In this document: positions 52,103 to 61,928 of the stretch, piece by piece
How the letters are laid out: every line of letters begins with the position of its first letter
Position numbering within the stretch: the stretch's first letter is position 1
Source of the DNA: Providencia rettgeri
Lineage (GTDB): Bacteria; Pseudomonadota; Gammaproteobacteria; Enterobacterales; Enterobacteriaceae
Assembly (NCBI RefSeq): GCF_013255915.1
Contig: NZ_CP053896.1
Location: 3,844,001-3,908,000, forward strand
Direction: 5' to 3'
Length of the DNA: 64,000 nucleotides
Notes under the pieces: generated by a model
The model's database searches: none
The model's input: only the letters and a program-made list of their open reading frames with translations
What the model was told of the DNA's origin: nothing
Position numbers and translations under genes: made by a program

Positions 52103-53785
52103 TTACATTCCTTGATAAATAGGCCCTTCCCCTCCTTGGGGAGCAGTCCAGGTGATATTTTGTAACGGATCTTTAATGTCACAAGCCTTACAATGCAGGC
52201 AGTTTTGCGCATTAATTTGCAGTTTTTCCTCACTTTTATTCCCTACAATTTCATAAACTCCCGCGGGGCAATAACGCGTCTCGGGTGCAGCATATTTCAT
52301 TAAATTAACTTGGATAGGGACATTAATATCAGCCAGTTTTAAATGGCAAGGTTGTTCCTCTTCATGGTTAGTATTCGATAAAAATACGGAAGAAGACTTA
52401 TCAAACGTTAATTTACCGTCGGGTTTTGGGTAATCTATCGGTGTAAAACCCTTGGCTTCCTTTATTCCTTCATGATCCGATTGTTTTAATTTCAACGTCC
52501 ACGGGGTACGCCCCTTAAATAACAGTTGTTCTGCACCAAATAGCATTGAACCAATCACTAACCCTTTTTTCATATAGGGCTTAAAATTGCGTGTTTGATA
52601 AAGCTCTTGATATAACCAGCTCTCTTCAAATAGCTGGCGAAATTGCTTTTTAAACTGTAAATAGTCAACCATTCCATTCTGGTTAGCACTGAACCAAGCT
52701 TCTGCTGCTAATAACCCACTTTTCACCGCACAATGGGTGCCTTTAATTCGGGCTGCATTAAGAAAACCTGCATCATCACCAATTAACACACCTCCGGGAA
52801 AGCTTAGTTCAGGTAACGCGGCTAACCCACCCGCCACCATCGTTCTAGCACCATAGCTGATCCGTTCTCCACCCGATAAGAAATCACTAAAAGCAGGATG
52901 GGTTTTTAAGCGTTGAAACTCATCAAACGGTGATAAATACGGATTTTCATAATTTAACCCGACCACCAAACCCACTGCGACTAAGTTATCCCCATAATGA
53001 TAAGCAAAGCCGCCACCATAGGTGTGGTTATCTAGCGGCCAGCCAACGGAATGGACAACTAACCCTGCTTGATGTTGCTCTTTTGGAATTTGCCAAATTT
53101 CCTTGATCCCCAAACCATAGGTTTGTTTACCGCTCTCTGTGGCTAAATTAAAATGATTTATCAATTGCTTACCTAGCTGACCACGGCATCCTTCCGCAAA
53201 AAAGGTCATTTTTGCCAGTAAATTCATACCCGGTTGGTACATCTGTGTTGGGTTGCCTAATTTATCAAGCCCCATATCTCCAGTTGTGACGCCTATCACT
53301 TGGTTTTTATCATCAAATAACACCTCTGTGGCAGCAAAACCGGCAAAAACATCAACACCTAATTCTTCTGCCTCCACGGCTAGTACAGCACTTATCTCCC
53401 CTAAGCTACCAATGAAATTACCATTGTTTTTCAAACAGTTTGGCAATAAAGAGAGGGGTAAATGACTCGCTTTATTTTCTTTTAGCCATAAAAAACGGTC
53501 ATGACTTACAGGTGTTAAAGAAGCCGAAACCTTTTGCTGCCAATCTGGTAGCAATTCATCGAGAGCACGTGGGTCTATCACTGCACCAGATAAAATATGA
53601 GCTCCTATCTGTGCACCTTTATCAATTAAACAAACCGAAATTTCTGTTCCTTTCTTTGCCGCTAGCTGCTTTAAACGTATTGCTGCAGATAACCCCGCGG
53701 GCCCACCACCGACAATCAGGACATCGAACTCCATCGATTCCCGCTCGGGAGCCTCGTTTATCTTATCAATCTTGTCGATAGCCAT
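52103..53785 (-). CDS. Electron transfer flavoprotein-ubiquinone oxidoreductase
   Basis: Membrane-associated flavo/Fe-S enzyme that re-oxidises ETF with ubiquinone. It has 560 residues, full length for the one-chain ETF-QO and unlike the split FixC/FixX. FAD-binding VLIVGGGPAGLSAAIRL lies at about 23-39, followed by SGAVIDPRAL; the C-terminal 4Fe-4S ligands are in CPAGVYEI and NCLHCKACDIKDP. It is the last gene of the series, 11 nt after etfA. Its presence implies that the upstream acyl-CoA dehydrogenase works in the oxidative direction under respiration. Confidence 0.95.
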   Translation of the reverse strand: MAIDKIDKINEAPERESMEFDVLIVGGGPAGLSAAIRLKQLAAKKGTEISVCLIDKGAQIGAHILSGAVIDPRALDELLPDWQQKVSASLTPVSHDRFLWLKENKASHLPLSLLPNCLKNNGNFIGSLGEISAVLAVEAEELGVDVFAGFAATEVLFDDKNQVIGVTTGDMGLDKLGNPTQMYQPGMNLLAKMTFFAEGCRGQLGKQLINHFNLATESGKQTYGLGIKEIWQIPKEQHQAGLVVHSVGWPLDNHTYGGGFAYHYGDNLVAVGLVVGLNYENPYLSPFDEFQRLKTHPAFSDFLSGGERISYGARTMVAGGLAALPELSFPGGVLIGDDAGFLNAARIKGTHCAVKSGLLAAEAWFSANQNGMVDYLQFKKQFRQLFEESWLYQELYQTRNFKPYMKKGLVIGSMLFGAEQLLFKGRTPWTLKLKQSDHEGIKEAKGFTPIDYPKPDGKLTFDKSSSVFLSNTNHEEEQPCHLKLADINVPIQVNLMKYAAPETRYCPAGVYEIVGNKSEEKLQINAQNCLHCKACDIKDPLQNITWTAPQGGEGPIYQGM

Positions 53786-53796
53786 TCGTCCACCTC

Positions 53797-54747
53797 TTAC
53801 GCTAATGCTTTGTCAAATTCAGGTAAGATCTCAAACAGATCGCCAACAATGCCATAATCCGCAACTTGGAAAATCGGCGCCTCAGGATCACTATTGATAG
53901 CAACGATCACTTTGCTTTCTTTCATTCCTGCAACATGCTGAATTGCCCCCGAAATTCCTACAGCTATGTACAAATCAGGTGCGACAATTTTCCCTGTTTG
54001 TCCTACTTGGTAGTCATTTGGCACAAAACCAGCGTCTACCGCAGCACGTGAAGCCCCAACCGCAGCCCCTAGCTTGTCAGCTATCGTTTCCAATAACGCA
54101 AAATTTTCACCTGAGCTCAAGCCTCTCCCGCCTGAAATAACCACTTTTGCAGAGCTCAATTCCGCACGGCTAACTTGAGTTAACGATTGGCTTTTTAATT
54201 GACTACGCAGCGGTATATCGGCAAGGGAAACCTTCTCTATTTCAGCACTATTTTGCGTTTCATATCCCCCTGAAAATGCCGAACTACGCACCGTAATGAC
54301 CACTTTCTGGCCATTGTTTTGTACCGTTGCTAACGCATTCCCTGCATAAATAGGTCTAACAAAAGTTTGTGAATCAATAACTTGAGTAATATCTGAAACT
54401 TGTGCGATCCCTAACTTTGCAGCAACCCGTGGGGCAATATTTTTACCAAATGTCGTCGCTGGAAACAGTAAATGAGTATATTCTTCTGCAATATTCACCA
54501 CCGCATGAGCCATCGGTTCTGCAAGTTGGTTTTTAAGGTTATCTGATTGTATTTCTAGGACTTTACTCACGCCTTTTATACTCGCAGCTAGCTGAGCGAC
54601 CAATTCTGTCTCACTTCCTGCAACTAATAAGTGCAAATGACCACCTGCGGTGAGAAGTTGTTTTGCAGCGTTAATACTATGATAAGTAGAGGTTTTTATT
54701 GTTTGATTATCATGCTCGACAACCACTAATACAGATATTTGGCTCAT
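53797..54747 (-). CDS. etfA: Electron transfer flavoprotein alpha subunit
   Basis: FAD-binding ETF subunit, 316 residues. The C-terminal FAD domain is clear: VISGGRGLSSGENF, LGAAVGASRAAVDAGF, VGQTGKIVAPDLYIAVGISG and the ending AINSDPEAPIFQVADYGIVGD. Together with EtfB it shuttles electrons from the acyl-CoA dehydrogenase to ETF-QO. It starts 15 nt after etfB. Confidence 0.96.
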   Translation of the reverse strand: MSQISVLVVVEHDNQTIKTSTYHSINAAKQLLTAGGHLHLLVAGSETELVAQLAASIKGVSKVLEIQSDNLKNQLAEPMAHAVVNIAEEYTHLLFPATTFGKNIAPRVAAKLGIAQVSDITQVIDSQTFVRPIYAGNALATVQNNGQKVVITVRSSAFSGGYETQNSAEIEKVSLADIPLRSQLKSQSLTQVSRAELSSAKVVISGGRGLSSGENFALLETIADKLGAAVGASRAAVDAGFVPNDYQVGQTGKIVAPDLYIAVGISGAIQHVAGMKESKVIVAINSDPEAPIFQVADYGIVGDLFEILPEFDKALA

Positions 54748-54762
54748 AGGTATTTTCCTCGA

Positions 54763-55518
54763 TTAAATCACTTCTTTCGCTTGTAATGCACTGACTAGCT
54801 CTGTCGCACTGCTTAGCAATGTACATTGCCCCGCTCGTTTTTTGGGTTCTGAGACACTAAGTGTTTTAATTTGCCCTAATGGGGTAAAATCCATATCAGT
54901 AATATCGATAATATCTAACGTTTTTTTCTTCGCTTTCATGATATTAGGTAAAGTTGCATAACGAGGTTCATTGAGCCGTAAGTCTGTTGTGATGACCGCT
55001 GGCAATGGCATTTCTAACGTTTCTAAACCACCGTCAATTTCCCTCGTAACTTGCAGTGATTGCCCTTCAAGCTTAACTTGAGAAGCAAATGTCGCTTGCG
55101 GGTAATCCAATAATGCGCTGAGCATTTGGCCTATTTGATTGCAATCATCATCAATAGCTTGTTTGCCTAATAAAATAAGATCTGGCTGTTCCCTTTCTAC
55201 GATTTGTTGAAGTAAACGCGCTATATCCAGTGGCTCTAGTGTTAACTCCCCAGATCTTTGTACTAAAATCCCACGATCAGCGCCAATCGCCATCGCACTA
55301 CGTAATGTTTCTTGATAACCAATGTCACCGATGGAAACCACAATCACTTCTGTTGCTTTTCCCGCCTCTTTTAAACGCACAGCTTCTTCGACGGCAATTT
55401 CATCAAATGGATTAATTGCCATTTTGACATTCGCCAATTCAACCCCTGAACCATCGGCTTTTACTCTTATTTTGACGTTATGGTCTATCACTCGCTTCAC
55501 TGCGACTAAAATTTTCAT
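54763..55518 (-). CDS. etfB: Electron transfer flavoprotein beta subunit
   Basis: AMP-binding ETF subunit, 251 residues. It has the signature [14 protein letters not shown] at the start, [18 protein letters not shown], and [26 protein letters not shown]. The recognition loop ([32 protein letters not shown] region) docks to partner dehydrogenases. It lies 152 nt after the permease gene; a possible weak internal promoter could sit in that gap. Confidence 0.96.
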   Translation of the reverse strand: MKILVAVKRVIDHNVKIRVKADGSGVELANVKMAINPFDEIAVEEAVRLKEAGKATEVIVVSIGDIGYQETLRSAMAIGADRGILVQRSGELTLEPLDIARLLQQIVEREQPDLILLGKQAIDDDCNQIGQMLSALLDYPQATFASQVKLEGQSLQVTREIDGGLETLEMPLPAVITTDLRLNEPRYATLPNIMKAKKKTLDIIDITDMDFTPLGQIKTLSVSEPKKRAGQCTLLSSATELVSALQAKEVI

Positions 55519-55670
55519 AGCAACTCCTATCCCAATTCTTCAACGATTGGTGGGTATGGTAATGTTCTAAAACCGTTTTTTAGGTTGAGAGAAACCGTAA
55601 CAGTGATAGTTACACTGCTACTGGCTATCTCAATTTTTACGCTTTTTAATGCTAGTTTTTTATGAAATGG

Positions 55671-57110
55671 TTATTTTGTTGTCGGTAATATCAACCGATC
55701 TGCGACTGACATAGGCCATTTTTTAATCGCAACATAGTAAAGAATACTTGTTGCTACTAAGCCAACAATCCATGAAATATCGACACCACCGAGTTTTTCG
55801 ACTAAAGGCCCGGTATAAAAACCTGTTGATATAAATGGTAATTGTATTAATACACCGGCAATGTAAGTGAATATCCCGACTTTATTCCAACGCCCATAGC
55901 GGCCATTTGGGTTTGCAAGTTCGGGAACGTCGTAGCGACCTTTAGTGACCCAATAGTAGTCAACTAAATTAATTGCACTCCAAGGGGTAAAGAATGCAAG
56001 TAAAAACAATAAGAAAGCAGAGAAGAGTTTTAAAAATGAGTGCTGGCCCGCTAACCCAAGTAGTGTTGAAAAACTGACCATTAGAATAATAAAGAACAAC
56101 CTTTGGCCACGAGAAATTTGGCTTTTCCCACGGAAGCCACACCAAATCGCAGCCATAGACATAAAGCTACCATATGCATTCAATGCAGTTATTGTCACTT
56201 TCCCATAGAAAATACTGATGTATAGCAACGCCGCGATTAAACCTGTGCTGCCTAAGCCCACAATATACGAGACTTCATTACCGGCAAACTTATTGCCAGC
56301 AAGCGCTGCGGCAAAAACCCCTAAAATCATTGAGGCTTGCGTACCAATTACTGTGCCTGAACCCACAGCCAAGAAGGCTTTAATTGTCGGGGTTTTAGTC
56401 GGTAAATAACGAGAATAGTCCGCAACATAAGGCCCAAATGCAATTTGCCAAGAAGCAGACAATGACATCGCTAATAAAAAGTTCGTCCAGCTAAAATGGC
56501 GGTTTTCCAGTAATACCGAAACATCATTCATATAAAATAGACGGAAAAATAGATAAAAGAACGTAATCACGCCGATAACGCTCGCTACTTTCCCTAAAAT
56601 ATGAATGATGCGATAACCACAAATTGTAATGCCGATAATCACCACACCAAAAATAATAATTCCAACCCAATCAGTCACATGTAACAACTGACCAACCGCT
56701 TGCCCTGCCAGCACGGTACCACTAGCAGAAAACCCGACATACATCATGCAAACTAATAAAATAGGGATGACGGCACCGTATACGCCAAACTGTACACGAC
56801 TCGAGATCATTTGTGGTAACCCCAATTTCGGCCCTTGCACCGCATGCAAGGCCATCACCGCCCCACCTAATAATTGGCCAATAAACAAGCCAATTAATGA
56901 CCAGAATACATCTCCGCCAAGCACGACTGCCAAGGCCCCCGTTACAATTGCCGTTATTTGCAAATTAGAACCGAACCAAAGTGTGAATTGGCTCGATAAA
57001 GTGCCATGGCGCTCGGACTCTGGAATGTAATCGATGGAACGCGCTTCGATTAAAGGTACATTCTCCTGCCGGTTTTTTTGCCCTGTAGCGATGTCGTTTG
57101 AAACTGTCAT
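55671..57110 (-). CDS. NCS1-family permease, candidate importer of urocanate or imidazole propionate
   Basis: A 479-residue transporter with about 12 membrane helices, of the nucleobase/cytosine-hydantoin (NCS1) family. The motifs are TLWFGSNLQITAIVTGALAV, GLPQMISSRVQFGVYGAVIP and SASWQIAFGPYVADYSRYLP. NCS1 carriers import flat N-heterocycles; Mhp1 takes hydantoins, an imidazolidine ring. The position among hutU, acyl-CoA dehydrogenase and etf genes suggests an imidazole carboxylate substrate (inference). The 275-nt gap to the dehydrogenase holds TGTAAGGTACA (57185-57195), a palindrome loosely like the HutC boxes. Confidence 0.85.
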   Translation of the reverse strand: MTVSNDIATGQKNRQENVPLIEARSIDYIPESERHGTLSSQFTLWFGSNLQITAIVTGALAVVLGGDVFWSLIGLFIGQLLGGAVMALHAVQGPKLGLPQMISSRVQFGVYGAVIPILLVCMMYVGFSASGTVLAGQAVGQLLHVTDWVGIIIFGVVIIGITICGYRIIHILGKVASVIGVITFFYLFFRLFYMNDVSVLLENRHFSWTNFLLAMSLSASWQIAFGPYVADYSRYLPTKTPTIKAFLAVGSGTVIGTQASMILGVFAAALAGNKFAGNEVSYIVGLGSTGLIAALLYISIFYGKVTITALNAYGSFMSMAAIWCGFRGKSQISRGQRLFFIILMVSFSTLLGLAGQHSFLKLFSAFLLFLLAFFTPWSAINLVDYYWVTKGRYDVPELANPNGRYGRWNKVGIFTYIAGVLIQLPFISTGFYTGPLVEKLGGVDISWIVGLVATSILYYVAIKKWPMSVADRLILPTTK

Positions 57111-57385
57111 GGTAACTCCTCTTTAAGCAAGGCTGGCTTAAAGAATGAACCAATTAATCGTAATGGAACCGCAATAACTACAGTTGTAAGGTACAGTTAT
57201 TAAGCATTACGCTGGGTGATGTTTTATCTGTTATTCACCCTAAATAACTAATTGAAATACATTCTTAAACCTGATTGTTGTTGTGTTTTTAATTCCATGA
57301 TCCTGTTGTCAGGTAGTGCTTCCTATGGTGCTCCATAAACCAGTAAACGCCTGTCCCGCTTACTCGGCTCAATACTTAAAATAAC

Positions 57386-58525
57386 TTAGTGGGCATCTAA
57401 AACGGCACGTGAAATAATAATTTTTTGTATTTCTGATGTGCCCTCAAAAATCCGTAAAATCCGTGCATCACGCACATAACGTTCAAGGGGAAGGTCACGA
57501 ATATAGCCGTAGCCGCCATGAAGCTGTAAAGCCGCATCCGTTACAAAACCCGCACACTCAGCAGCAAACAATTTCGCCGTAGCGGATTGCAAACTAAAAC
57601 GCTCCCCTGAATCACGTAATTCCGCAGCTTGCCAGGTCAACATACGAGCCGCCTCCAATTGCGTGTGCATATCCGCAATACGCCATTGAGTTCCTTGGTA
57701 TGCAGCTAAGGGTTTTTTACCAATTTGGCGTTCTTTTACCCAACCTAAAGCACTTTCCATCGCAGCCCGAGCAATACCGAGTGACGTTGCGGCCACTTCA
57801 ACACGCCCTTTATCTAAAACTTCCATGGCGGTGTGGAACCCTTTATTTTCCTCTCCCAGTAATGCCGATTCCGGTAGCCAACAATTCAGCGCTAATTCAT
57901 AAATCGTGCTACCCCTTAATCCCATGGTTTTTTCAGGTTGAGAAAATGCCACACCTTCAGTGCCTTTAGGGATCATAAATGCACTGATGCCACGGGCTCC
58001 CGCTTCAACATCGGTTTTAGCATATAACACAATAAAATCAGCCTCTTTGGCGTTTGTGATATAGTGTTTATTTCCTCGAATACGCCATCCGCCATTTTCA
58101 CGTACAGCCACAGTACGCATATCCGCAGGGTTAGAGCCCGCAGCCGGCTCAGTTAAGCCGAATGCACCTAATAATTCCCCAGCAGCGGCTTTTGGTAACC
58201 AATGATTTTTTTGCTCTTCTGTCCCACCAATTAAAATTGAATCTGTCGCCAAAAAATGCGCCGTTAGAGCCGATGACGTCGATGCACAAGCTGCTGCAAC
58301 CGCTTCCACGACCTTGCTCATCGCCACACTGCCAATACCAAAACCGCCATACTGTTCAGGTAAATTAATTCCCCAACAGCCCATTTCCCCTAACGCTTGT
58401 AAACTTTCAGCACAAAAGGTTTCGGTTTCATCGTATCTTTGTGCATTTGGCTGTAAAATGTCATGGCAAACTTTTTCTACCGCATCTACAACCGCTTGTT
58501 CCGTTTCATTAATATCAAAACTCAT
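57386..58525 (-). CDS. Acyl-CoA dehydrogenase in the HutC-linked cluster
   Basis: FAD enzyme of 379 residues, short-chain-type acyl-CoA dehydrogenase. It has FGLTEPAAGSNPADMRT (flavin site), the HGGYGYIRDLPLERYVRDAR motif and the catalytic base Glu361 in IFEGTSEIQ. The gene overlaps the CoA-transferase stop by 4 nt, so the pair are coupled: one makes a CoA thioester, the other desaturates (or reduces) it. The layout is like caiA-caiB for carnitine. In this hut context the best candidate reaction is imidazolepropionyl-CoA to urocanyl-CoA (inference). Confidence 0.93.
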   Translation of the reverse strand: MSFDINETEQAVVDAVEKVCHDILQPNAQRYDETETFCAESLQALGEMGCWGINLPEQYGGFGIGSVAMSKVVEAVAAACASTSSALTAHFLATDSILIGGTEEQKNHWLPKAAAGELLGAFGLTEPAAGSNPADMRTVAVRENGGWRIRGNKHYITNAKEADFIVLYAKTDVEAGARGISAFMIPKGTEGVAFSQPEKTMGLRGSTIYELALNCWLPESALLGEENKGFHTAMEVLDKGRVEVAATSLGIARAAMESALGWVKERQIGKKPLAAYQGTQWRIADMHTQLEAARMLTWQAAELRDSGERFSLQSATAKLFAAECAGFVTDAALQLHGGYGYIRDLPLERYVRDARILRIFEGTSEIQKIIISRAVLDAH

Positions 58526-59706
58526 TGCATCGTCTCCGCATTTTTAATTGTTGTTTTCGCTGGTTTATAAACTAAGTTTGCCTCACCTAATTTCGGGGCA
58601 CGGCGGGTCGAATGAGGTTTATTTCCATTAAAAAAAACCGGTTGAGAAACCAATGGTGTTCCTCCATCATTCAGGTACGTCAGTACTTTCCTCACTTCGG
58701 CATGTTCACTTTGTGTGGCTTGGTGCAAATTATGAATGGGTGAAGCAGGAACCCCCGCGTTTAATAATATGTCACATACCTCTTCAACCGTTTTTTGGCG
58801 TGTCCAACTTTCGATTTCTTTTCTAAGTTCAGCTTGATACTGCGTTCGGCTTGGGTCATCACCGTAGCGCGGGTCGTGGCATAACTGCGGTTTTTCCATA
58901 CATTCGCAAAAGCGTTGAAATAGCTTTTCACTCGCAATCGCGATAACGACTAAACCGTCTTTTGCTTGATAGGTATCAAATGGCGTGGATACTGGGTGGC
59001 GGTTCCCCACTAAGCTCGGGGCCTTATCATTTGCAAATAAGTTTGAAAGCCCAGTTAACTGCATGCTCAATAAGACATCTACCATCGCCACATCAATATA
59101 CTGTGCCGCTTCGCCATGACGCTCTCTCGCAAATAGCGCACTGCTTATCGCCCATGACGCAAACATCCCTGCACACACATCGCCAATTGACTCACCGCTA
59201 CGTGTTGGCCCTGTTTCTGGGAACCCCGTGACACTCATTAGGCCTGACATCGCTTGTGCCACAATGTCATAAGCCGGGTAACTGGCAAGTGGGCTGTTTT
59301 GTCCAAACCCTGAAATACTGGCGTAAATTAATTTAGGGTTGTGCTGCTTTAAGCTCTCAAAATCGATACCAAGTCGTTGAGTCACACCAGGGCGAAAGTT
59401 TTCAACCACCACATCACTTTCTTTGACTAATTGAAATAAAATTGCTCGGTCTTCATCCGCTTTAAGGTCTAATTCAATACTGCGTTTACCTCGGTTAATC
59501 AAACCGTAATAAACACTTTCACCATCAATAAATGGCCCTAAATGGCGGCTGTCATCACCGTGGTTGGGCACTTCAATTTTGATCACTTCAGCACCAAGAT
59601 CGGCCATCATACCGGTGCAATAAGGACCTGCTAACACACGGCTTAAGTCGATCACTTTGATCCCCGCCAGTGGCCCTTGTCTTTTCTGAGTTAACGCAGC
59701 ATTCAT
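58522..59706 (-). CDS. CaiB/BaiF-type (family III) CoA-transferase
   Basis: A 394-residue family III CoA-transferase. It begins LAGIKVIDLSRVLAGPYCTG and continues IKIEVPNHGDDSR, with the catalytic Asp176 in GESIGDVCAG, aligning with Asp169 of formyl-CoA transferase. Enzymes of this class move CoA between two carboxylic acids without free intermediates. Position between hutU (57-nt gap) and the acyl-CoA dehydrogenase (4-nt overlap) suggests exchange of CoA between an incoming imidazole acid and urocanyl-CoA. Confidence 0.93.
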   Translation of the reverse strand: MNAALTQKRQGPLAGIKVIDLSRVLAGPYCTGMMADLGAEVIKIEVPNHGDDSRHLGPFIDGESVYYGLINRGKRSIELDLKADEDRAILFQLVKESDVVVENFRPGVTQRLGIDFESLKQHNPKLIYASISGFGQNSPLASYPAYDIVAQAMSGLMSVTGFPETGPTRSGESIGDVCAGMFASWAISSALFARERHGEAAQYIDVAMVDVLLSMQLTGLSNLFANDKAPSLVGNRHPVSTPFDTYQAKDGLVVIAIASEKLFQRFCECMEKPQLCHDPRYGDDPSRTQYQAELRKEIESWTRQKTVEEVCDILLNAGVPASPIHNLHQATQSEHAEVRKVLTYLNDGGTPLVSQPVFFNGNKPHSTRRAPKLGEANLVYKPAKTTIKNAETMQ

Positions 59707-59763
59707 ACTGAATTCCTTATATTCCAGAAAGTTGCCGACCGATTAAGCAGCCGGCAAAGGACA

Positions 59764-61431
59764 TTACTTCACCATCGGCAAGTTCAAGCCTTGCTCTTTC
59801 GCACAGTTAATGGCGATGTCATAACCTGCATCTGCATGGCGCATAACGCCCGTTGCAGGGTCATTATGTAAAACGCGCGCTAAACGTTTATCAGCAGCGT
59901 CCGTTCCATCACATACAATGACGACGCCTGAATGCTGCGAGAAGCCCATGCCAACACCACCACCATGATGTAAACTGACCCATGTTGCCCCACCTGCGGT
60001 ATTTAACAGTGCGTTTAATAAAGGCCAGTCTGATACGGCATCAGAGCCATCTTTCATGGATTCCGTTTCACGGTGTGGACTCGCAACAGAGCCTGAATCT
60101 AAGTGATCACGACCGATGACAATAGGGCCTTTTAACTCACCACTTTTCACCATTTCGTTGAAAGCACGCCCTAATCTTTCTCTGTCTTTTAAACCGACCC
60201 AACAAATACGTGCAGGGAGCCCTTGGAATGCGATACGTTCACGTGCCATATCGAGCCAATTATGTAAGTGTTTGTCATCTGGTAATAATTCTTTTACTTT
60301 TTGGTCTGTTTTATAGATATCTTCTGGGTCACCGGATAACGCGACCCAACGGAATGGTCCAACACCTTCACAAAATAGTGGGCGAATATAAGCAGGAACA
60401 AAACCTGGGAAATCAAAGGCATTGCTAATTCCTTCATCTTTTGCCATTTGGCGAATATTGTTGCCGTAGTCAAAAGCTGCTGAGCCACGTTTTTGCATCG
60501 TTAGCATCGCATCTACTTGTACTGCCATGCTTTTTTTCGCAGCTTTGGTCACTTCAGCAGGGGCAGTTTGTTGTTTTTCACGCCATTGGGCGAGTGTCCA
60601 ACCCTGTGGTAAGTAGCCATGTACTGGGTCATGGGCACTCGTTTGATCGGTCACTGAATCAGGGGTGATATTGCGTTTCACCAATTCACTGTAAACATCA
60701 GCCGCATAACCTAATAGCCCAACAGAAACGGGTTGGCCATTGGCTTTGGCATCGTCGATATATTGCAATGCTTCATCAAGAGAAGTCGCTTTTTTGTCTA
60801 CATAACGGGTTCTTAGACGAAAATCGATACGGCTTTCATCGCACTCGACCGCTATCATGCTAAAACCTGCCATGGTTGCTGCTAATGGCTGTGCTCCTCC
60901 CATCCCTCCAAGGCCACCGGTTAAGATCCAGCGCCCTGCGGCGTTGCCATTAAAGTGCTGTTTAGCAAGCGAAACAAAGGTTTCATAGGTGCCTTGAACG
61001 ATCCCTTGAGAACCAATATAGATCCAAGAGCCGGCCGTCATTTGGCCATACATCATTAGGCCTTTGCGATCTAACTCATTAAAGTGATCCCAATTCGCCC
61101 AGTGAGGAACAATATTTGAGTTTGCGATCAACACGCGTGGGGCATCTGGATGGGTAGGGAACACACCAACAGGTTTACCTGATTGCACGAGTAATGTTTG
61201 GTCATCTTCCAATGTGGTCAGCACATCTAAAATTTTGTCATAACATTCCCAATCACGTGCTGCACGGCCGATACCGCCATAGACCACCAAGCTTTGAGGG
61301 TGCTCAGCAACATCTGGGTCTAAATTATTTTGGATCATGCGGTATACCGCTTCTGTCAGCCAGCTTTTACAGGTTTTCTCACTGCCACGTGGTGCGCGGA
61401 TCACTCGAGTTGAGTCAGTACGGTTTAACAT
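59764..61431 (-). CDS. hutU: Urocanate hydratase (urocanase)
   Basis: NAD-containing enzyme converting urocanate to 4-imidazolone-5-propanoate in histidine breakdown. It has 555 residues from the ATG at 61431 ([16 protein letters not shown]), preceded by AGGGG; an ATG six codons earlier is less likely. NAD-binding [14 protein letters not shown] and [19 protein letters not shown] are visible, and the catalytic Cys lies in the [10 protein letters not shown] region. It heads the minus-strand series. Histidase (hutH), hutI and hutG are not adjacent, which is unusual. Confidence 0.96.
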   Translation of the reverse strand: MLNRTDSTRVIRAPRGSEKTCKSWLTEAVYRMIQNNLDPDVAEHPQSLVVYGGIGRAARDWECYDKILDVLTTLEDDQTLLVQSGKPVGVFPTHPDAPRVLIANSNIVPHWANWDHFNELDRKGLMMYGQMTAGSWIYIGSQGIVQGTYETFVSLAKQHFNGNAAGRWILTGGLGGMGGAQPLAATMAGFSMIAVECDESRIDFRLRTRYVDKKATSLDEALQYIDDAKANGQPVSVGLLGYAADVYSELVKRNITPDSVTDQTSAHDPVHGYLPQGWTLAQWREKQQTAPAEVTKAAKKSMAVQVDAMLTMQKRGSAAFDYGNNIRQMAKDEGISNAFDFPGFVPAYIRPLFCEGVGPFRWVALSGDPEDIYKTDQKVKELLPDDKHLHNWLDMARERIAFQGLPARICWVGLKDRERLGRAFNEMVKSGELKGPIVIGRDHLDSGSVASPHRETESMKDGSDAVSDWPLLNALLNTAGGATWVSLHHGGGVGMGFSQHSGVVIVCDGTDAADKRLARVLHNDPATGVMRHADAGYDIAINCAKEQGLNLPMVK

Positions 61432-61626
61432 GGTTGTATCCCCTATCATCCATTTTTAACTAACATTAAATTAACAATTTTATTTATAATAATCTGCGAG
61501 ATACCCAGTTAGTGGTGATTCACGTGCGTCTTCAAACTAATTAATTGATTATAAATCAACAGATTATTTTTCTATCAACTTGCTCGATACTATCTATTCA
61601 TTGAGAGCGTTTATCGATGATTTAAA

Positions 61627-61636
61627 TATATATACA
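61627..61636. promoter_or_regulatory. HutC-like operator 1
   Basis: TATATATACA followed by TTTA, about 200 nt upstream of hutU. It differs from the TGTATATACA palindrome at one position. Confidence 0.55.
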
Positions 61637-61648
61637 TTTACTTCACAA

Positions 61649-61658
61649 AGTATATACA
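61649..61658. promoter_or_regulatory. HutC-like operator 2
   Basis: AGTATATACA followed by TTTA, 22 bp (two helical turns) from operator 1, which favours cooperative binding on one DNA face. The GT...AC arms typical of GntR/HutC sites are kept. Confidence 0.6.
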
Positions 61659-61749
61659 TTTAAATTTGAAATTTTGTAGGAAGTGTGAAGGTTGGAATAC
61701 GAGGGATGTTATACAACAACAAGTAGCTGTATGTTTCTAGAGAGAAAGT

Positions 61750-61759
61750 TGTATATACA
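61750..61759. promoter_or_regulatory. HutC-like operator 3
   Basis: A perfect palindrome TGTATATACA, the core known for HutC binding sites in other hut operons, followed by TTTG. It lies between hutU and the divergent orphan gene. The whole gap 61432-61928 (about 500 nt) is AT-rich; apart from the three boxes I could not fix promoters. Confidence 0.7.
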
Positions 61760-61928
61760 TTTGTTTTTATATATAGAAACAAGCAAATAACAAAATTGAG
61801 AGTCGCTTCACAGAACATTGTAACGATGTATAGAAGTAGATGCGCTATTTATTAGCTATTCACGCTTCTTGCAATTATTTCTTCTAAAAACAGGTTATTT
61901 TTCCTCCTGTTTAAAATCGGAGAATTTT

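Noticed and set aside
57185-57195. Fourth HutC operator before the permease
   Set aside because: TGTAAGGTACA has a 3-nt centre instead of 2 and lacks the TATA core; too weak to list as a feature.
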